This document shows positions 44,229 to 53,344 of a stretch of DNA of 64,000 nucleotides, piece by piece; the stretch's first letter is position 1, and the number at the start of each line of letters is the position of its first letter. The DNA comes from Acidovorax delafieldii 2AN (GTDB taxonomy: Bacteria > Pseudomonadota > Gammaproteobacteria > Burkholderiales > Burkholderiaceae_C). The notes under the pieces are model-generated. The model saw nothing but the letters and a program-made list of their open reading frames with translations. It had not been told where the DNA came from and did not search any database. The stretch spans positions 62,001-126,000 of the forward strand of contig NZ_ACQT01000001.1 in the NCBI RefSeq assembly GCF_000175235.1, written 5' to 3'. The translations under genes and the position numbers were made by a program.

Positions 44229-44977
44229 CCCAGGTAGCGCTCAAATGCGAGGGCGTGACTGTGAGTTACGGTGCCCTGAGGGCTGTCAACGACGTCAGCC
44301 ATGACTTTCAAGAAGGCCGCGTCTACGGCCTGATTGGGCCCAATGGCGCTGGTAAGACGACGCTGCTGAACGTATTGGCAGGGCGGCAGATGCGCCATCG
44401 CGGAAGGGTGTTCTGCGGCGGCCAGGAAATTAGCCAGCGCCCCGCTTACGAGCGGGCTCGCATGGGTATCGGGCGTAGCTTCCAGATCATCAAGATATTC
44501 GGCGAGATGACGGTGGCGGAGAACCTGCTGATCGCTGCCCAGTCCCGCCGACCGGGATTCCAGCCCTTCTGGATAAGCCGCAGCTTCGACAAGCAGTTCC
44601 GCGAGCAGCTGGATGCCACGCTTGAGCTGACTGGGCTTGCTGCACACCGCGATGACATTGCGGGTACGTTGCCCTATGGCTTGCAGCGCTCGCTCGAACT
44701 GGGCGTGACCTTGATCCCGGATCCCAAGATTCTGCTGCTAGACGAACCCCTAGCCGGCATCGGCCACCATGAAATCCAGGCGGCGCTGGAGTTGATCCAG
44801 AAGGTTTCGCAGGGGCGAACGGTGCTTCTGATTGAACACAACATGGACGCGGTGATGTCGCTTTCCCATGAAATCGTGGTCATGAGCAACGGCTCGGTGA
44901 TCGCGTGCGGGTCTCCAGAGGCTATTCGCAAGAACGAATCGGTGCGGTCGATTTACCTAGGGGAGGACGCCCTGTGA
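44225..44977 (+). CDS. Liv-type ABC ATPase (LivG family)
   Basis: 250 residues. Walker A is GLIGPNGAGKTTLLNVL and Walker B ILLLDEPLAGIGHHE. The ABC signature position is degenerate (TLPYGLQRSLELGVTL), as usual in LivG proteins, which read LPYGxQRxLE. Starts in an ATGA overlap with the permease gene and ends overlapping the second ATPase. Confidence 0.92.
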   Translation: MTQVALKCEGVTVSYGALRAVNDVSHDFQEGRVYGLIGPNGAGKTTLLNVLAGRQMRHRGRVFCGGQEISQRPAYERARMGIGRSFQIIKIFGEMTVAENLLIAAQSRRPGFQPFWISRSFDKQFREQLDATLELTGLAAHRDDIAGTLPYGLQRSLELGVTLIPDPKILLLDEPLAGIGHHEIQAALELIQKVSQGRTVLLIEHNMDAVMSLSHEIVVMSNGSVIACGSPEAIRKNESVRSIYLGEDAL

Positions 44978-45681
44978 TCGAGCTGGAAAAAGCAAGTGTC
45001 AAGTATGGACAAGCTCTGGCGCTGGAAGAAATTTCCCTTCGGATTGATTCCCATGAAATCGTCGCCATCGTTGGGCGCAACGGCGCAGGTAAGACAACCT
45101 TGTTGAAAGCGCTGATGGGCCTGATGCCTCTGGTGGCTGGCCGGCGTCTGCTGGGTGAGCAAGACATTTCAGGACTGGGCGTGGAGGCCATCGCCAAGCT
45201 CGGCGTGGCGCTGGTGCCGGATACGCGTCGGATCTTCCCCAACCTGTCGGTGCTAGAAAACCTGAAGATCGGCGCACTGCTCCACCAGCCCGGGCATTGG
45301 ACCCTTGACCGGGTGCTGGAAGCGTTTCCGCGCCTGGGAGAGCGACTGAATTTCAGCGGCGATCAGCTCTCTGGTGGGGAGCAGCAGATGCTGTCGATCG
45401 GGCGCGCCTTGCTGGGCAACCCGCGCATCCTCTTGCTCGACGAGCCTACCGAGGGGTTGGCTCCGGTCATCGTGGACCAACTGGTCCGGGTATTCAGCGA
45501 GGTCCATCGTCAGGGTACCGGCATCGTTCTGGTGGAGCAAAACCTCAAGGTGCCGATGAAGCTGGCCCATCGCCAGTATGTGCTGGATCACGGCCAAGTC
45601 GCCTGGTCTGGCACGGCGCAGGAGTTGGATGCGCAGCGCGCCCACGTCGAGGGCCTCATCACGACTGGTGCAGCGGCTTGA
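44974..45681 (+). CDS. Liv-type ABC ATPase (LivF family)
   Basis: 235 residues from a GTG start at 44974 that overlaps the preceding stop (GTGA), chosen because the protein then begins MIELEKASVKYGQALALEEI. Walker A is VGRNGAGKTTLLKALMG, signature LSGGEQQMLSIGRALLG and Walker B ILLLDEPTEGLAP. Second nucleotide-binding subunit of the importer. Confidence 0.92.
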   Translation: MIELEKASVKYGQALALEEISLRIDSHEIVAIVGRNGAGKTTLLKALMGLMPLVAGRRLLGEQDISGLGVEAIAKLGVALVPDTRRIFPNLSVLENLKIGALLHQPGHWTLDRVLEAFPRLGERLNFSGDQLSGGEQQMLSIGRALLGNPRILLLDEPTEGLAPVIVDQLVRVFSEVHRQGTGIVLVEQNLKVPMKLAHRQYVLDHGQVAWSGTAQELDAQRAHVEGLITTGAAA

Positions 45682-45720
45682 TCCCGTCATGTTCACCACA
45701 TTCCATCTCCAGACAAGCCT

Positions 45721-46314
45721 ATGAATTCACAAACCATCGCACGCATAGTGCCCCTGCATGAAAGCGACCCCAGGTCCCGAGATCCGGTGCTCGAAGAACT
45801 GGTGGATTTCGTCGGCTACCGGCCGAACGCGCTGCTGACCATGGCACGCAAGCATGGCGTGGTGCCCGCACTGCTCAACCTAATGGGCGTGACGCTGCGC
45901 GGCGACGGGCTGCTGGCGGAGTCGCTACGGTTTTTGATCGCCACGGAAGCCTCGCGCAGAGCACGCTGCTGCTACACGACGACGCACCTCGTCCATGCCG
46001 CGCACCACCTGGGCGTTTCTTGGGACAAGCTGGCCGCGTTGCCTTCCTACCAGGAAGATCCCCGATATACGGAGCAGGAGAGAAAAGCGCTGGCCATCGC
46101 CACCGCCGGGGGCAGCCTGCCGGTGCGCAATCCAGCGCAGGCCATGGGGCAGGCCAAGCAATTCTTCTCCGATGAAGAAATCGTGGAGATCGTGTCCTGC
46201 GTGGCCATGGTCGGATGGTTCAACCGCTGGAATGGCCTGATGGGTTCGGTGCTGGAGTCTGTGCCGTCGGAGGCAATGGTCCATGTTCCCTGGCTCTGCG
46301 AATTGGAAATCTAA
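45721..46314 (+). CDS. carboxymuconolactone-decarboxylase-like (AhpD-fold) protein
   Basis: 197 residues. The helical core includes FLIATEASRRARCCYTTTHL, the position of the AhpD-type E-x-C-x-x-C-x-x-x-H site. Here the second Cys is Thr (CCYTTTH), so a thiol peroxidase mechanism is doubtful. Members of this family often accompany CoA-ligase clusters with unknown roles. It follows the transporter by 40 nt and precedes a second CoA ligase by 43 nt. Confidence 0.82.
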   Translation: MNSQTIARIVPLHESDPRSRDPVLEELVDFVGYRPNALLTMARKHGVVPALLNLMGVTLRGDGLLAESLRFLIATEASRRARCCYTTTHLVHAAHHLGVSWDKLAALPSYQEDPRYTEQERKALAIATAGGSLPVRNPAQAMGQAKQFFSDEEIVEIVSCVAMVGWFNRWNGLMGSVLESVPSEAMVHVPWLCELEI

Positions 46315-46357
46315 GCATGCCACGCGTTGAAATTTCATGCATTTGAGGACGTAGGCC

Positions 46358-47959
46358 ATGTACAGTCGTATCCATGAACCCCACGCATGCACGCTGACCG
46401 ATGCATTGAGTGAATGGGCCATCAGCCGCCCCGGCATGCCTTGGCTGCAGGATAGCCAGGGCAACGCTCTCACTGTCGGGCAGGCCTATGCTGGCAGCCA
46501 GCGGTTTGCCAGCTTTCTGTGTCAACTGGGCGTACAGGCAGAGGAGCGCGTTGGCGTGTTCATGTCCAACAGCTGCGCCATGGTGGCAACTGTGTTCGGC
46601 ATTGGCTACCTGCGGTCTACCGCGGTGATGCTCAATACCGAGCTACGCTCCTCATTCCTGCGCCACCAGTTGAACGATTGCCAACTGGCAACTATCGTGG
46701 TGGATGCACCGCTGGTCGAACACATCGTTTGCCTTGCCGATGAGCTCCCTCACCTCAAGACGCTGGTCGTGTTGGGAGATAGTCGTGCTGCCGTGCCCGA
46801 CCACTGGCGCCAGGTAGCTTGGACGGACAGTAGCACCTGCGTGCCGTGGGAAGGTCCACATCCGCAGCCCCAAGACATCTTCTGCATCATGTACACGTCC
46901 GGCACTACCGGGCCGAGCAAGGGTGTCTTGATGCCTCACTGTCACTGTGCCTTGATTGGACTGGGGGCGATACGCAGTCTGGAAATCACTGCGGCCGATA
47001 AATACTACATCTGCCTTCCCCTGTTCCACGCCAATGGCCTTTTTATGCAGCTAGGGACCACAGTGCTGGCGGGAATCCAGGCGTTCCTGAAGCAACGCTT
47101 CAGCGCCAGCACCTGGCTTGCTGACATCAGGGAGTCCGGCGCAACGCTGACAAACCATCTGGGCACGACGGCCATGTTCGTCATCAATCAGCCGCCCACG
47201 GAGCAGGACCGGAGCCACCGCTTGCGCGCGAGTCTGAGCGCCCCCAACCCTGCCCAGCACGAAGCCGTATTCCGCGAGCGTTTCGGCGTGAAGGACGTAT
47301 TGTCTGGATTTGGCATGACCGAGGTCGGTATCCCTATCTGGGGGCGGGTTGGGCACGCCGCGCCGAACGCGGCCGGCTGGGCACACGAGGACAGGTTCGA
47401 AATTTGCATCGCCGACCCTGAGACCGATGTGCCGGTGTCTGCCGGGCAGATTGGTGAAATCCTGGTGCGGCCCAAGGTGCCATTCGGCTTCATGGCAGGC
47501 TACCTGAACGTTCCGGCGAAGACGGTCGAGGCATGGCGCAACCTCTGGTTTCATACAGGTGACGCTGGAATGCAGGATGCGCAGGGGCTCATCACCTTTG
47601 TGGACAGAATCAAGGACTGCATACGTCGCCGGGGTGAGAACATCTCGGCCACGGAGGTTGAGGCCGTAGTGGGCCAGTTGTCCGGCATCAATGAAGTGGC
47701 GGCCTACGCTGTTCCTGCGCAAGGAGCAGGAGGGGAGGACGAGGTGATGCTCGCCCTGGTGGCAGCCGAAGGCGGGGTACTTGATATGGCGGACATCGTC
47801 CGTCAGGTCAGCGCCCAGTTGCCGCGCTTCGCCAAGCCGCGCTATCTCCGCCAGATGGACAGCTTGCCGAAAACGGCGACGGGCAAAATCCAGCGCGCGA
47901 TACTCCGTCAGCAGGGTAGCGCTGGCGCTTACGACACTGAGGCCGAGGGCGCCCAATAA
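46358..47959 (+). CDS. AMP-forming acyl-CoA synthetase, second of the cluster
   Basis: 533 residues from the ATG at 46358. The ATP motif is IMYTSGTTGPSKGVLMP. GFGMTEVGIP, the hinge region FVDRIKDCIRRRGENIS and the catalytic Lys in PKTATGKIQRAIL are present. The sequence resembles crotonobetaine/carnitine-type (CaiC) ligases. Differs clearly from the first ligase (37473-39037), so a different acid or a later intermediate is probably activated. Confidence 0.92.
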   Translation: MYSRIHEPHACTLTDALSEWAISRPGMPWLQDSQGNALTVGQAYAGSQRFASFLCQLGVQAEERVGVFMSNSCAMVATVFGIGYLRSTAVMLNTELRSSFLRHQLNDCQLATIVVDAPLVEHIVCLADELPHLKTLVVLGDSRAAVPDHWRQVAWTDSSTCVPWEGPHPQPQDIFCIMYTSGTTGPSKGVLMPHCHCALIGLGAIRSLEITAADKYYICLPLFHANGLFMQLGTTVLAGIQAFLKQRFSASTWLADIRESGATLTNHLGTTAMFVINQPPTEQDRSHRLRASLSAPNPAQHEAVFRERFGVKDVLSGFGMTEVGIPIWGRVGHAAPNAAGWAHEDRFEICIADPETDVPVSAGQIGEILVRPKVPFGFMAGYLNVPAKTVEAWRNLWFHTGDAGMQDAQGLITFVDRIKDCIRRRGENISATEVEAVVGQLSGINEVAAYAVPAQGAGGEDEVMLALVAAEGGVLDMADIVRQVSAQLPRFAKPRYLRQMDSLPKTATGKIQRAILRQQGSAGAYDTEAEGAQ

Positions 47960-47972
47960 GCAGGAACACGCC

Positions 47973-48806
47973 ATGTTGGAAAAGTTGCACGGCAAGGTGG
48001 CTGTGGTCACCGGCTCGGGGCGGGGTATTGGCAGGGCGATGGCCCTCAAACTTGCGAGTGAAGGTGCCAGGCTCATCCTCAATGACCTCGACGAAGCGCC
48101 AGCTGCTGCGGTGCACGAGGAAATCCTTGCGCTGGGCGGCGAGGCGGTAATCTGCTGCGGCAACGTGGCCGCAGCAGATTTTGCGGATCGGCTGATTGGT
48201 ACGGCGACGAGCGCGTTCGGTGGGCTCGATATCCTCATCAACAATGCTGGCTATACCTGGGACAACGTCATCCAGAAGACCACGGACGAACAGTGGTATG
48301 CGATGCTGGATGTGCACTTGACCGCACCGTTTCGTATTCTGCGGGCTGCTCAGCCGGTGATTCGCGAGCTGAACCGAGCTGACGCAGCGGCAGGCCGTCG
48401 CGTGGTGCGTAAGGTGGTCAACATTTCCTCGGTAGCAGGCGTTTTCGGCAATGCGGGGCAGGCCAACTACTCCGCCGCCAAGGCCGGCATCATGGGCCTG
48501 ACTATGACGCTGGCCAAGGAGTGGGGGCGCCTGAACACCACCGTCAACTGCGTGGCCTACGGACTCATCCGGACCCGTATGACCGAGGCCACTGCCGATG
48601 CCGACGCCGCCATCCAGGTCGAAGGGCGCGAGATCAGGGTGGGGGTGAATCCGGACCTGATGGCTGCGATGGAGCGCGGCATCCCGCTGGGCCGGGCCGG
48701 CACGCCCGAGGAGGCCGCCGGAGCGGCCTACCTGTTCTGCATCCCCGAATCCGACTACGTGAGCGGCCAGACGTTGCTGTGCACGGGCGGGCTCACCGGC
48801 ATCTGA
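47973..48806 (+). CDS. short-chain dehydrogenase/reductase (3-oxoacyl reductase-like)
   Basis: 277 residues from the ATG at 47973. Cofactor motif VTGSGRGIGRAMAL, NNAGYTWDN, catalytic Ser in NISSVAG and YSAAKAG (YxxxK). A long insertion near residues 125-140 (NRADAAAGRRVVRK) is unusual but seen in FabG-like enzymes acting on bulky CoA esters. It follows the ligase by 13 nt. Confidence 0.9.
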   Translation: MLEKLHGKVAVVTGSGRGIGRAMALKLASEGARLILNDLDEAPAAAVHEEILALGGEAVICCGNVAAADFADRLIGTATSAFGGLDILINNAGYTWDNVIQKTTDEQWYAMLDVHLTAPFRILRAAQPVIRELNRADAAAGRRVVRKVVNISSVAGVFGNAGQANYSAAKAGIMGLTMTLAKEWGRLNTTVNCVAYGLIRTRMTEATADADAAIQVEGREIRVGVNPDLMAAMERGIPLGRAGTPEEAAGAAYLFCIPESDYVSGQTLLCTGGLTGI

Positions 48807-48815
48807 CCCCGCACC

Positions 48816-49868
48816 ATGGCAAAGCCCGACACCGTCGCGCTGACCTACCCGTTCGAGCCGCCCACGCCGCGCCACACGGTCGAGGTCGCCCCCGGCGTAC
48901 GCTGGATCCGGCTGTCCATGCCGTTCCGGCTTGATCACATCAACGTCTGGGCCATCGACACAGACGATGGCTGGGTGCTGGTGGACACCGGCCTGAACGA
49001 CCCCGCCACCGTGGCCGACTGGCTGGCCCTCATAGCGCAGGGGCCGCTGACGCGCCCCCTGCAGGGCGTGTACGCCACTCACATGCACCCTGACCACATC
49101 GGCCTGGCGGGTTGGTTCACGCGCCGCGCCGGCGTGCCGCTGCACATGAGCCGACTGGAATACCTGAGCTGCCGCGTGATGCACGCCGACACGAACCGCG
49201 AGGCGCCGCCCGACGGTGTGCGATTTTATCGGCGCGCCGGCTGGTCGGAGGCGGCCCTCGAGAGCTACCGCAGCCGTTTCGGTAGTTTTGGCAAGCACAT
49301 CCACGCGCTGCCTGAAAGTTTCGTGCGCCTTCAGGACGGCGATCACGTTCAAATGGGCCTGCATAGCTGGCGGGCGATCACCACCGGCGGTCACTCGCCG
49401 GAACATGTCTGCCTATACTCCAAGGACTTGAAACTGCTGATTGCCGGCGACCAAGTGCTACCGCGAATTTCGTCCAATGTATCGGTGTTCGCCAGCGAGC
49501 CGCAGGCCAATCCCCTCAAGGATTGGTACGAGTCGCAGGACAGGCTGAAGCGGGAGGTGTCTGCTGATGTACTGGTGCTTCCCTCTCATAACGAGCCCTT
49601 TTATGGGCTACACGAACGACTTGCGTCGCTCAAGGCAGGCCAGGATCAGGCGCTGGAGCGGTTGCACCAGTCGCTGTGCAGCGGGCCACAACGGATCGTG
49701 GACGTGTTCCCCGCCCTGTTTCGCCGCGCCATAGGGGAGCAGGATGGGCAGCAACTAAGTCTTGCCACGGGCGAGGCCGTGGCCTGCATGAACTACCTCA
49801 TTGCGGATGGCGCCGTGGAATGTTACGTGGACGAGAGCGGCGTTGCATGGTATTCGCTGAAGCCGTGA
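48816..49868 (+). CDS. metallo-beta-lactamase fold hydrolase
   Basis: 350 residues. Zinc ligands are in YATHMHPDHIGLAG, TTGGHSPEHVCL, LIAGDQVLPRI and LPSHNEP; a winged-helix-like C-terminal domain follows (residues 250-345). This two-domain form resembles CoA-thioester or lactone hydrolases of catabolic gene clusters. Last gene of the cluster, 9 nt after the SDR. Confidence 0.88.
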   Translation: MAKPDTVALTYPFEPPTPRHTVEVAPGVRWIRLSMPFRLDHINVWAIDTDDGWVLVDTGLNDPATVADWLALIAQGPLTRPLQGVYATHMHPDHIGLAGWFTRRAGVPLHMSRLEYLSCRVMHADTNREAPPDGVRFYRRAGWSEAALESYRSRFGSFGKHIHALPESFVRLQDGDHVQMGLHSWRAITTGGHSPEHVCLYSKDLKLLIAGDQVLPRISSNVSVFASEPQANPLKDWYESQDRLKREVSADVLVLPSHNEPFYGLHERLASLKAGQDQALERLHQSLCSGPQRIVDVFPALFRRAIGEQDGQQLSLATGEAVACMNYLIADGAVECYVDESGVAWYSLKP

Positions 49869-50500
49869 AGACCGTGCGGCTCTCCGACCTCAGTCACCCC
49901 ATTCATTGGTCTTCGGTCGAGGTGTATGCAAGGAAATTGTTCCCAGGAACAGATCAGTTTGCACGGAAAACTGTCGGTAGCGTGAGGCGCCAAGAAGCGC
50001 AATGTGGGCAAGGGGGCTGCACCTTGCCAACGATGGGCGATCGGCTTCTTGGCGAGGAGATCCAGCCGAACGGCGCGGTCGCGAGGGGAGGCCGCAGTCG
50101 GCGGTGAGCTTTGCAGGGGCTTTGGGCAAAGCTGATTAAGGTTCACGGCTAGCGCGTGTGAGGCGTTACGTAGCGATGAAGCATAAGACTTTGCGATGGC
50201 TGCTGATCAAGGCTCGGGCTCGGGATTGGAGCAACACCGCAAGCCCATGCGACGCGCAAATTCCTGCAGACGATGGACTGTCATCGTGCCGTGGGCGGCG
50301 CTGTGCGAGGTGATGGCGCGCTGGCGGAAGTCGGCATCCAGAGACACCGCGCATAGGCACATCGTGGCATTGAAACGCACCTTTGCGGCTAACCAAGGCC
50401 CATGACCCCACATGAGGGACTTGGGATTGCCGTGAGGTTGCAGCGCCTACATACTCTCGATTGCCCAATGTTTGTTCGCCGTGTTGCTCTTCGCAGCTGT
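49869..50500. other. gene-poor region after the catabolic cluster
   Basis: About 630 bases. A 68-codon minus-strand frame (50413-50207) has a protein-like composition (AKVRFNATMCLCAVSLDADF, then MTVHRLQEFARRMGL) but no family I recognise and no good ribosome site. It may be a decayed gene. The rest shows short repeats of GCCAAGAAGC (49989 and, inverted, 50048) that could form a weak hairpin. Confidence 0.35.
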
Positions 50501-50965
50501 CTAGCACTTGCATGTTGATTTCCACGCATACCTGACACCCGCTCGCGCACTGACTTCCGCCGCATGGTGCCTACGTCGAAATCCCTCGTTTCTCACTAGC
50601 CCCTGATCCACCGCCATGTGGAGCAGTCTTCTGAGCATGAGCTTCTTACCCTGTTCTTTCTCGGGAAGAGTAGTGTGCAGCCGTTTCCGCAGCCCTAACT
50701 CAAGCGCTGCCAAGGCTTGAGCCGTTGCTGGCATATAGAAGCGATAGACGTACCACGCATAGAGATAGAGATTGCGGGCAATCTCAAACTGAATCGCCAC
50801 CGGCTCAGGAACGGCGGAACTGATTTGAATGGCGGCAACTCCAGCGTGATGAGCATCCAGCGAGGGTGTTTGTGGGGCCGCCCATGTGACTGTCCGCGGG
50901 TCAGGCCTCATGGCAGTGGAACTGTCGCGCAACCTGTCAGCAGGGTGGAGTGTTGTCTGCTTCAC
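50501..50965 (-). CDS. protein of unknown function
   Basis: About 154 residues if started at the GTG at 50965, which has AAGGA about 10 nt upstream and avoids overlap with the nuclease gene; the frame is open back to 51037. The core (PVAIQFEIARNLYLYAWYVY, then TAQALAALELGLRKRLHTTL) is rich in Tyr and helices and recurs in proteobacterial hypothetical proteins as far as I recall. The C-terminus (VRYAWKSTCKC) may be shortened by a frameshift. Function unknown. Confidence 0.6.
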   Translation of the reverse strand: MKQTTLHPADRLRDSSTAMRPDPRTVTWAAPQTPSLDAHHAGVAAIQISSAVPEPVAIQFEIARNLYLYAWYVYRFYMPATAQALAALELGLRKRLHTTLPEKEQGKKLMLRRLLHMAVDQGLVRNEGFRRRHHAAEVSARAGVRYAWKSTCKC

Positions 50966-50991
50966 ATTCGTTCCGTCCTTTTGACCCACTG

Positions 50992-51891
50992 TCAGCCTGC
51001 AGCGCGCGTTCCTCGACACTTCGGATAGGTTGAGCACCCCCAGAAGTTGCTTCCGGCGTTTGCGCCTTGTCGAGCGGTGCGCAACTGCATGGAAGCACCG
51101 CAGCGTGGACAGTCCGGCGCAGCGGTCTCTGCCTTGGCGATCGCAGTGGCCTCGGGCCGCTGCGCCAGAGCCAGAGAATCCGCCGGATTTGATTGAGGCG
51201 GAGACGTTCCAGTCCGCCGTGCGCGTTGAATCATCGCGAAGAGACGGGGGCCATCGACCAGCTCAATGTTCCGGCCTTGCGCAAACTCCACTGCGTCGGC
51301 TGTGAAGCGCCCCGAGGTCACCACGAATCCGCCCGTGGCCCCCTTGGCAGCCATGACACCATAGAGTTCGCGCACGGTGGTCACCCCCACCTTGTAAGCC
51401 TTCCATTGTTTGCACTGTACGAAGAATTTCTCGTTGCCTTTGATGAGTACGAGGTCCACACCACCATCTGGGCCGGCGCCCCCTAACTCTGCAACCCGGT
51501 AGCCCTGCTGTCGATAGGATTCCCCCACGAGAATTTCAAATTCTCTCCAGCTCATGCCATCCAGAGCATCCGAGCTTTCAGCTTGCGAAACACCGGCTAT
51601 CAGTTCCCTGCGTTGTTTGCGCCGCCAAGCGGAGATCGCTGCAGCAATCAGGCACATCAGGGGAGCGAGGTACTGGCCAATTGTTGCCAATCCGTGGATG
51701 ACGGCCTTTTGCATCATCGCTCCCACCATCGCGCCGCCCTGGCCTTGGATATCTGAAGGTTTGATAGGAGCGGCCAAGTTGCTGAGCACTATGTAGCTCA
51801 CCGCAGCCAGCACCAAGCAGACCCACCATGGAAGCAGGGAAAGCAAGTCCAGGATGTCTTCCAAAGGACTGGTTTTCTTGCGTCTGGCCAT
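50992..51891 (-). CDS. membrane-anchored Mrr-type restriction endonuclease with topoisomerase zinc finger
   Basis: 299 residues. Two N-terminal membrane segments (WWVCLVLAAVSYIVLSNLAA, then ATIGQYLAPLMCLIAAAISA) precede an Mrr_cat domain (about 110-225) whose PD-(D/E)xK core reads GPDGGVDLVLIKGNEKFFVQ followed by CKQWK. A C-terminal four-Cys finger (CPRCGASM, then FWGCSTYPKCRG) is of the topoisomerase I type. Such proteins are thought to cut foreign or modified DNA near the membrane. The gene precedes the unknown gene on the same strand, possibly as an operon. Confidence 0.88.
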   Translation of the reverse strand: MARRKKTSPLEDILDLLSLLPWWVCLVLAAVSYIVLSNLAAPIKPSDIQGQGGAMVGAMMQKAVIHGLATIGQYLAPLMCLIAAAISAWRRKQRRELIAGVSQAESSDALDGMSWREFEILVGESYRQQGYRVAELGGAGPDGGVDLVLIKGNEKFFVQCKQWKAYKVGVTTVRELYGVMAAKGATGGFVVTSGRFTADAVEFAQGRNIELVDGPRLFAMIQRARRTGTSPPQSNPADSLALAQRPEATAIAKAETAAPDCPRCGASMQLRTARQGANAGSNFWGCSTYPKCRGTRAAG

Positions 51892-52079
51892 GATTTCCTC
51901 CCTGTGCGTTGGTTCTCTTTGAAGCGGGCGTCTTTGCGCCCGGAAGCTCAGCGGTATCTTGGCGACCGCTATGACCTTGAGACAAGTTTATTCAAGAGTG
52001 GCAGCCAGGGCATCTACGCTTCTGCCGTCATAGAAGTCTTGTAGGCAGCAGCGGCTCTAAAGCTCACTTGCACCGCAAC

Positions 52080-52520
52080 TCAGCACTTGAGGGCAAAGAA
52101 GATTTTGCGGGCCTTGTACAAGTCCGTTTCAGCCTCTTGTTTTTGGTTGGCTGCCGATCGCGCGACACGAGCGTCCAATTCTGGTAACTGGCGGTCAAGG
52201 TTGCGGCAGGTGGATTTGTCCCCGGCGGACAGTTTGTGCCGCCTGCGCTCGACGTTCATCTGCTCGTGATCCAGGCCCGTGAGCGGCTGAAGCGCCAAGT
52301 CCACGGCTTTTCTGTTTTCGTCGCGCAAAACATCAGCACCTTTGCGCGTGCGGCCGCTCATCTTGTCCATGCCCTGCGTGGGTGTGGCGTCCACTACCTT
52401 CGCTCCAACGCAGGGTTCATCTGAGTAGGTCACTTTGCCGCCGTGTTCGCAGCGATAGACCTGGGCGCTAGCGGTTGTTGCCAACAGCGTGCATGCCATG
52501 ATTGCAAGAAAGGTTCGCAT
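52080..52520 (-). CDS. secreted DUF4124-type protein
   Basis: 146 residues from the ATG at 52520. A signal peptide (MRTFLAIMACTLLATTASAQ) is followed directly by VYRCEHGGKVTYSDEPCVGA, the DUF4124 signature with its paired Cys, and then a charged helical tail (EQMNVERRRHKLSAGDKST). Common in Burkholderiales; periplasmic, role unknown. Confidence 0.85.
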   Translation of the reverse strand: MRTFLAIMACTLLATTASAQVYRCEHGGKVTYSDEPCVGAKVVDATPTQGMDKMSGRTRKGADVLRDENRKAVDLALQPLTGLDHEQMNVERRRHKLSAGDKSTCRNLDRQLPELDARVARSAANQKQEAETDLYKARKIFFALKC

Positions 52521-52593
52521 ATGCAAATTATGGGTTCCCCAGAAAGCGCAAAGCCGCCTCCTAGGGCGGCTGCTCAATGCCTGTGCCGAGGCA

Positions 52594-52815
52594 TCAATCT
52601 TTCTTCGTTCCCTCTTTGCCCGTGTACGGGTTCACATTGCCCTTGTGGCTCCAGTTGTTCGTCTTGGAACTGTCAGGGTTGGTCGCCCGGTGGGGCGGGA
52701 CATAGGTGCCGTTTTTGGTGGTGTGTCCGCTGACGGCATGGCTGCCCCCTTTGGCCATCGCGGGCACAGCTAAGACAGAAAGTGCCAGAACACTAGCAAG
52801 CAGAAGAGGCTTCAT
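52594..52815 (-). CDS. small secreted protein
   Basis: 73 residues with a signal peptide (MKPLLLASVLALSVLAVPAM, cleavage after AMA). The mature part is polar and repeat-like (SGHTTKNGTYVPPHRATNPD, then NPYTGKEGTKKD), similar to small secreted proteins often found near DUF4124 genes. Function unknown. Confidence 0.75.
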   Translation of the reverse strand: MKPLLLASVLALSVLAVPAMAKGGSHAVSGHTTKNGTYVPPHRATNPDSSKTNNWSHKGNVNPYTGKEGTKKD

Positions 52816-52832
52816 AGGGGGCTGGTTTCAAT

Positions 52833-53042
52833 TTACTTGTGACCGCCAACATAGCGACCGCCCTTGCCACTGCGCCCCTTGCCACCGACTCTCTTGCTTC
52901 CAGTTCGTCCCTTGGTTTCAAAGATGTATGTGGGGCTAGAAACGGCTGAGGGGGACAGGTGAATCCCAGACGGGGTCTGAACTGGTGCTGCGCTGGCCAT
53001 GGTGGATGCGCCGAGGATGAACGCGAACAATGCTGCCTTCAT
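52833..53042 (-). CDS. small secreted glycine/lysine-rich protein
   Basis: 69 residues from the ATG at 53042, with AGGAGA upstream. Signal peptide MKAALFAFILGASTMASA, then a basic Gly-rich tail (KRVGGKGRSGKGGRYVGGHK). It lies 17 nt before the neighbouring small secreted gene, so the two are probably co-transcribed. Function unknown. Confidence 0.7.
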   Translation of the reverse strand: MKAALFAFILGASTMASAAPVQTPSGIHLSPSAVSSPTYIFETKGRTGSKRVGGKGRSGKGGRYVGGHK

Positions 53043-53344
53043 GTGTCTCCTGGATTGGTTGTATGTGCATGTTACGCAGAACAGAACGTTGATGCCAACC
53101 AAAAATGACAGAGGGGGGCAGTGGGTCACTTCTGCGTGGAAATCAACAACGCAATCACTCAGCGAAGTTCACAGTTCAGCAGCAGAAGGGCTTGCCATGG
53201 CCGATCAGCAAACGGCCGTAGGAGAATGAAGGCCTGCTACGTCGTCAACGTAGCCTGTCAGCGCTGTAACTTCTCGGTGCGCTCCCGTAATATCTTCCCT
53301 ATGAACATCCGTCACCTTTCCAAACTGCGTGAGGCACAAACCAG

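Noticed and set aside
47808-49406. 532-codon minus-strand frame opposite an SDR and a metallo-hydrolase
   Set aside because: Shadow of two well-defined plus-strand genes.
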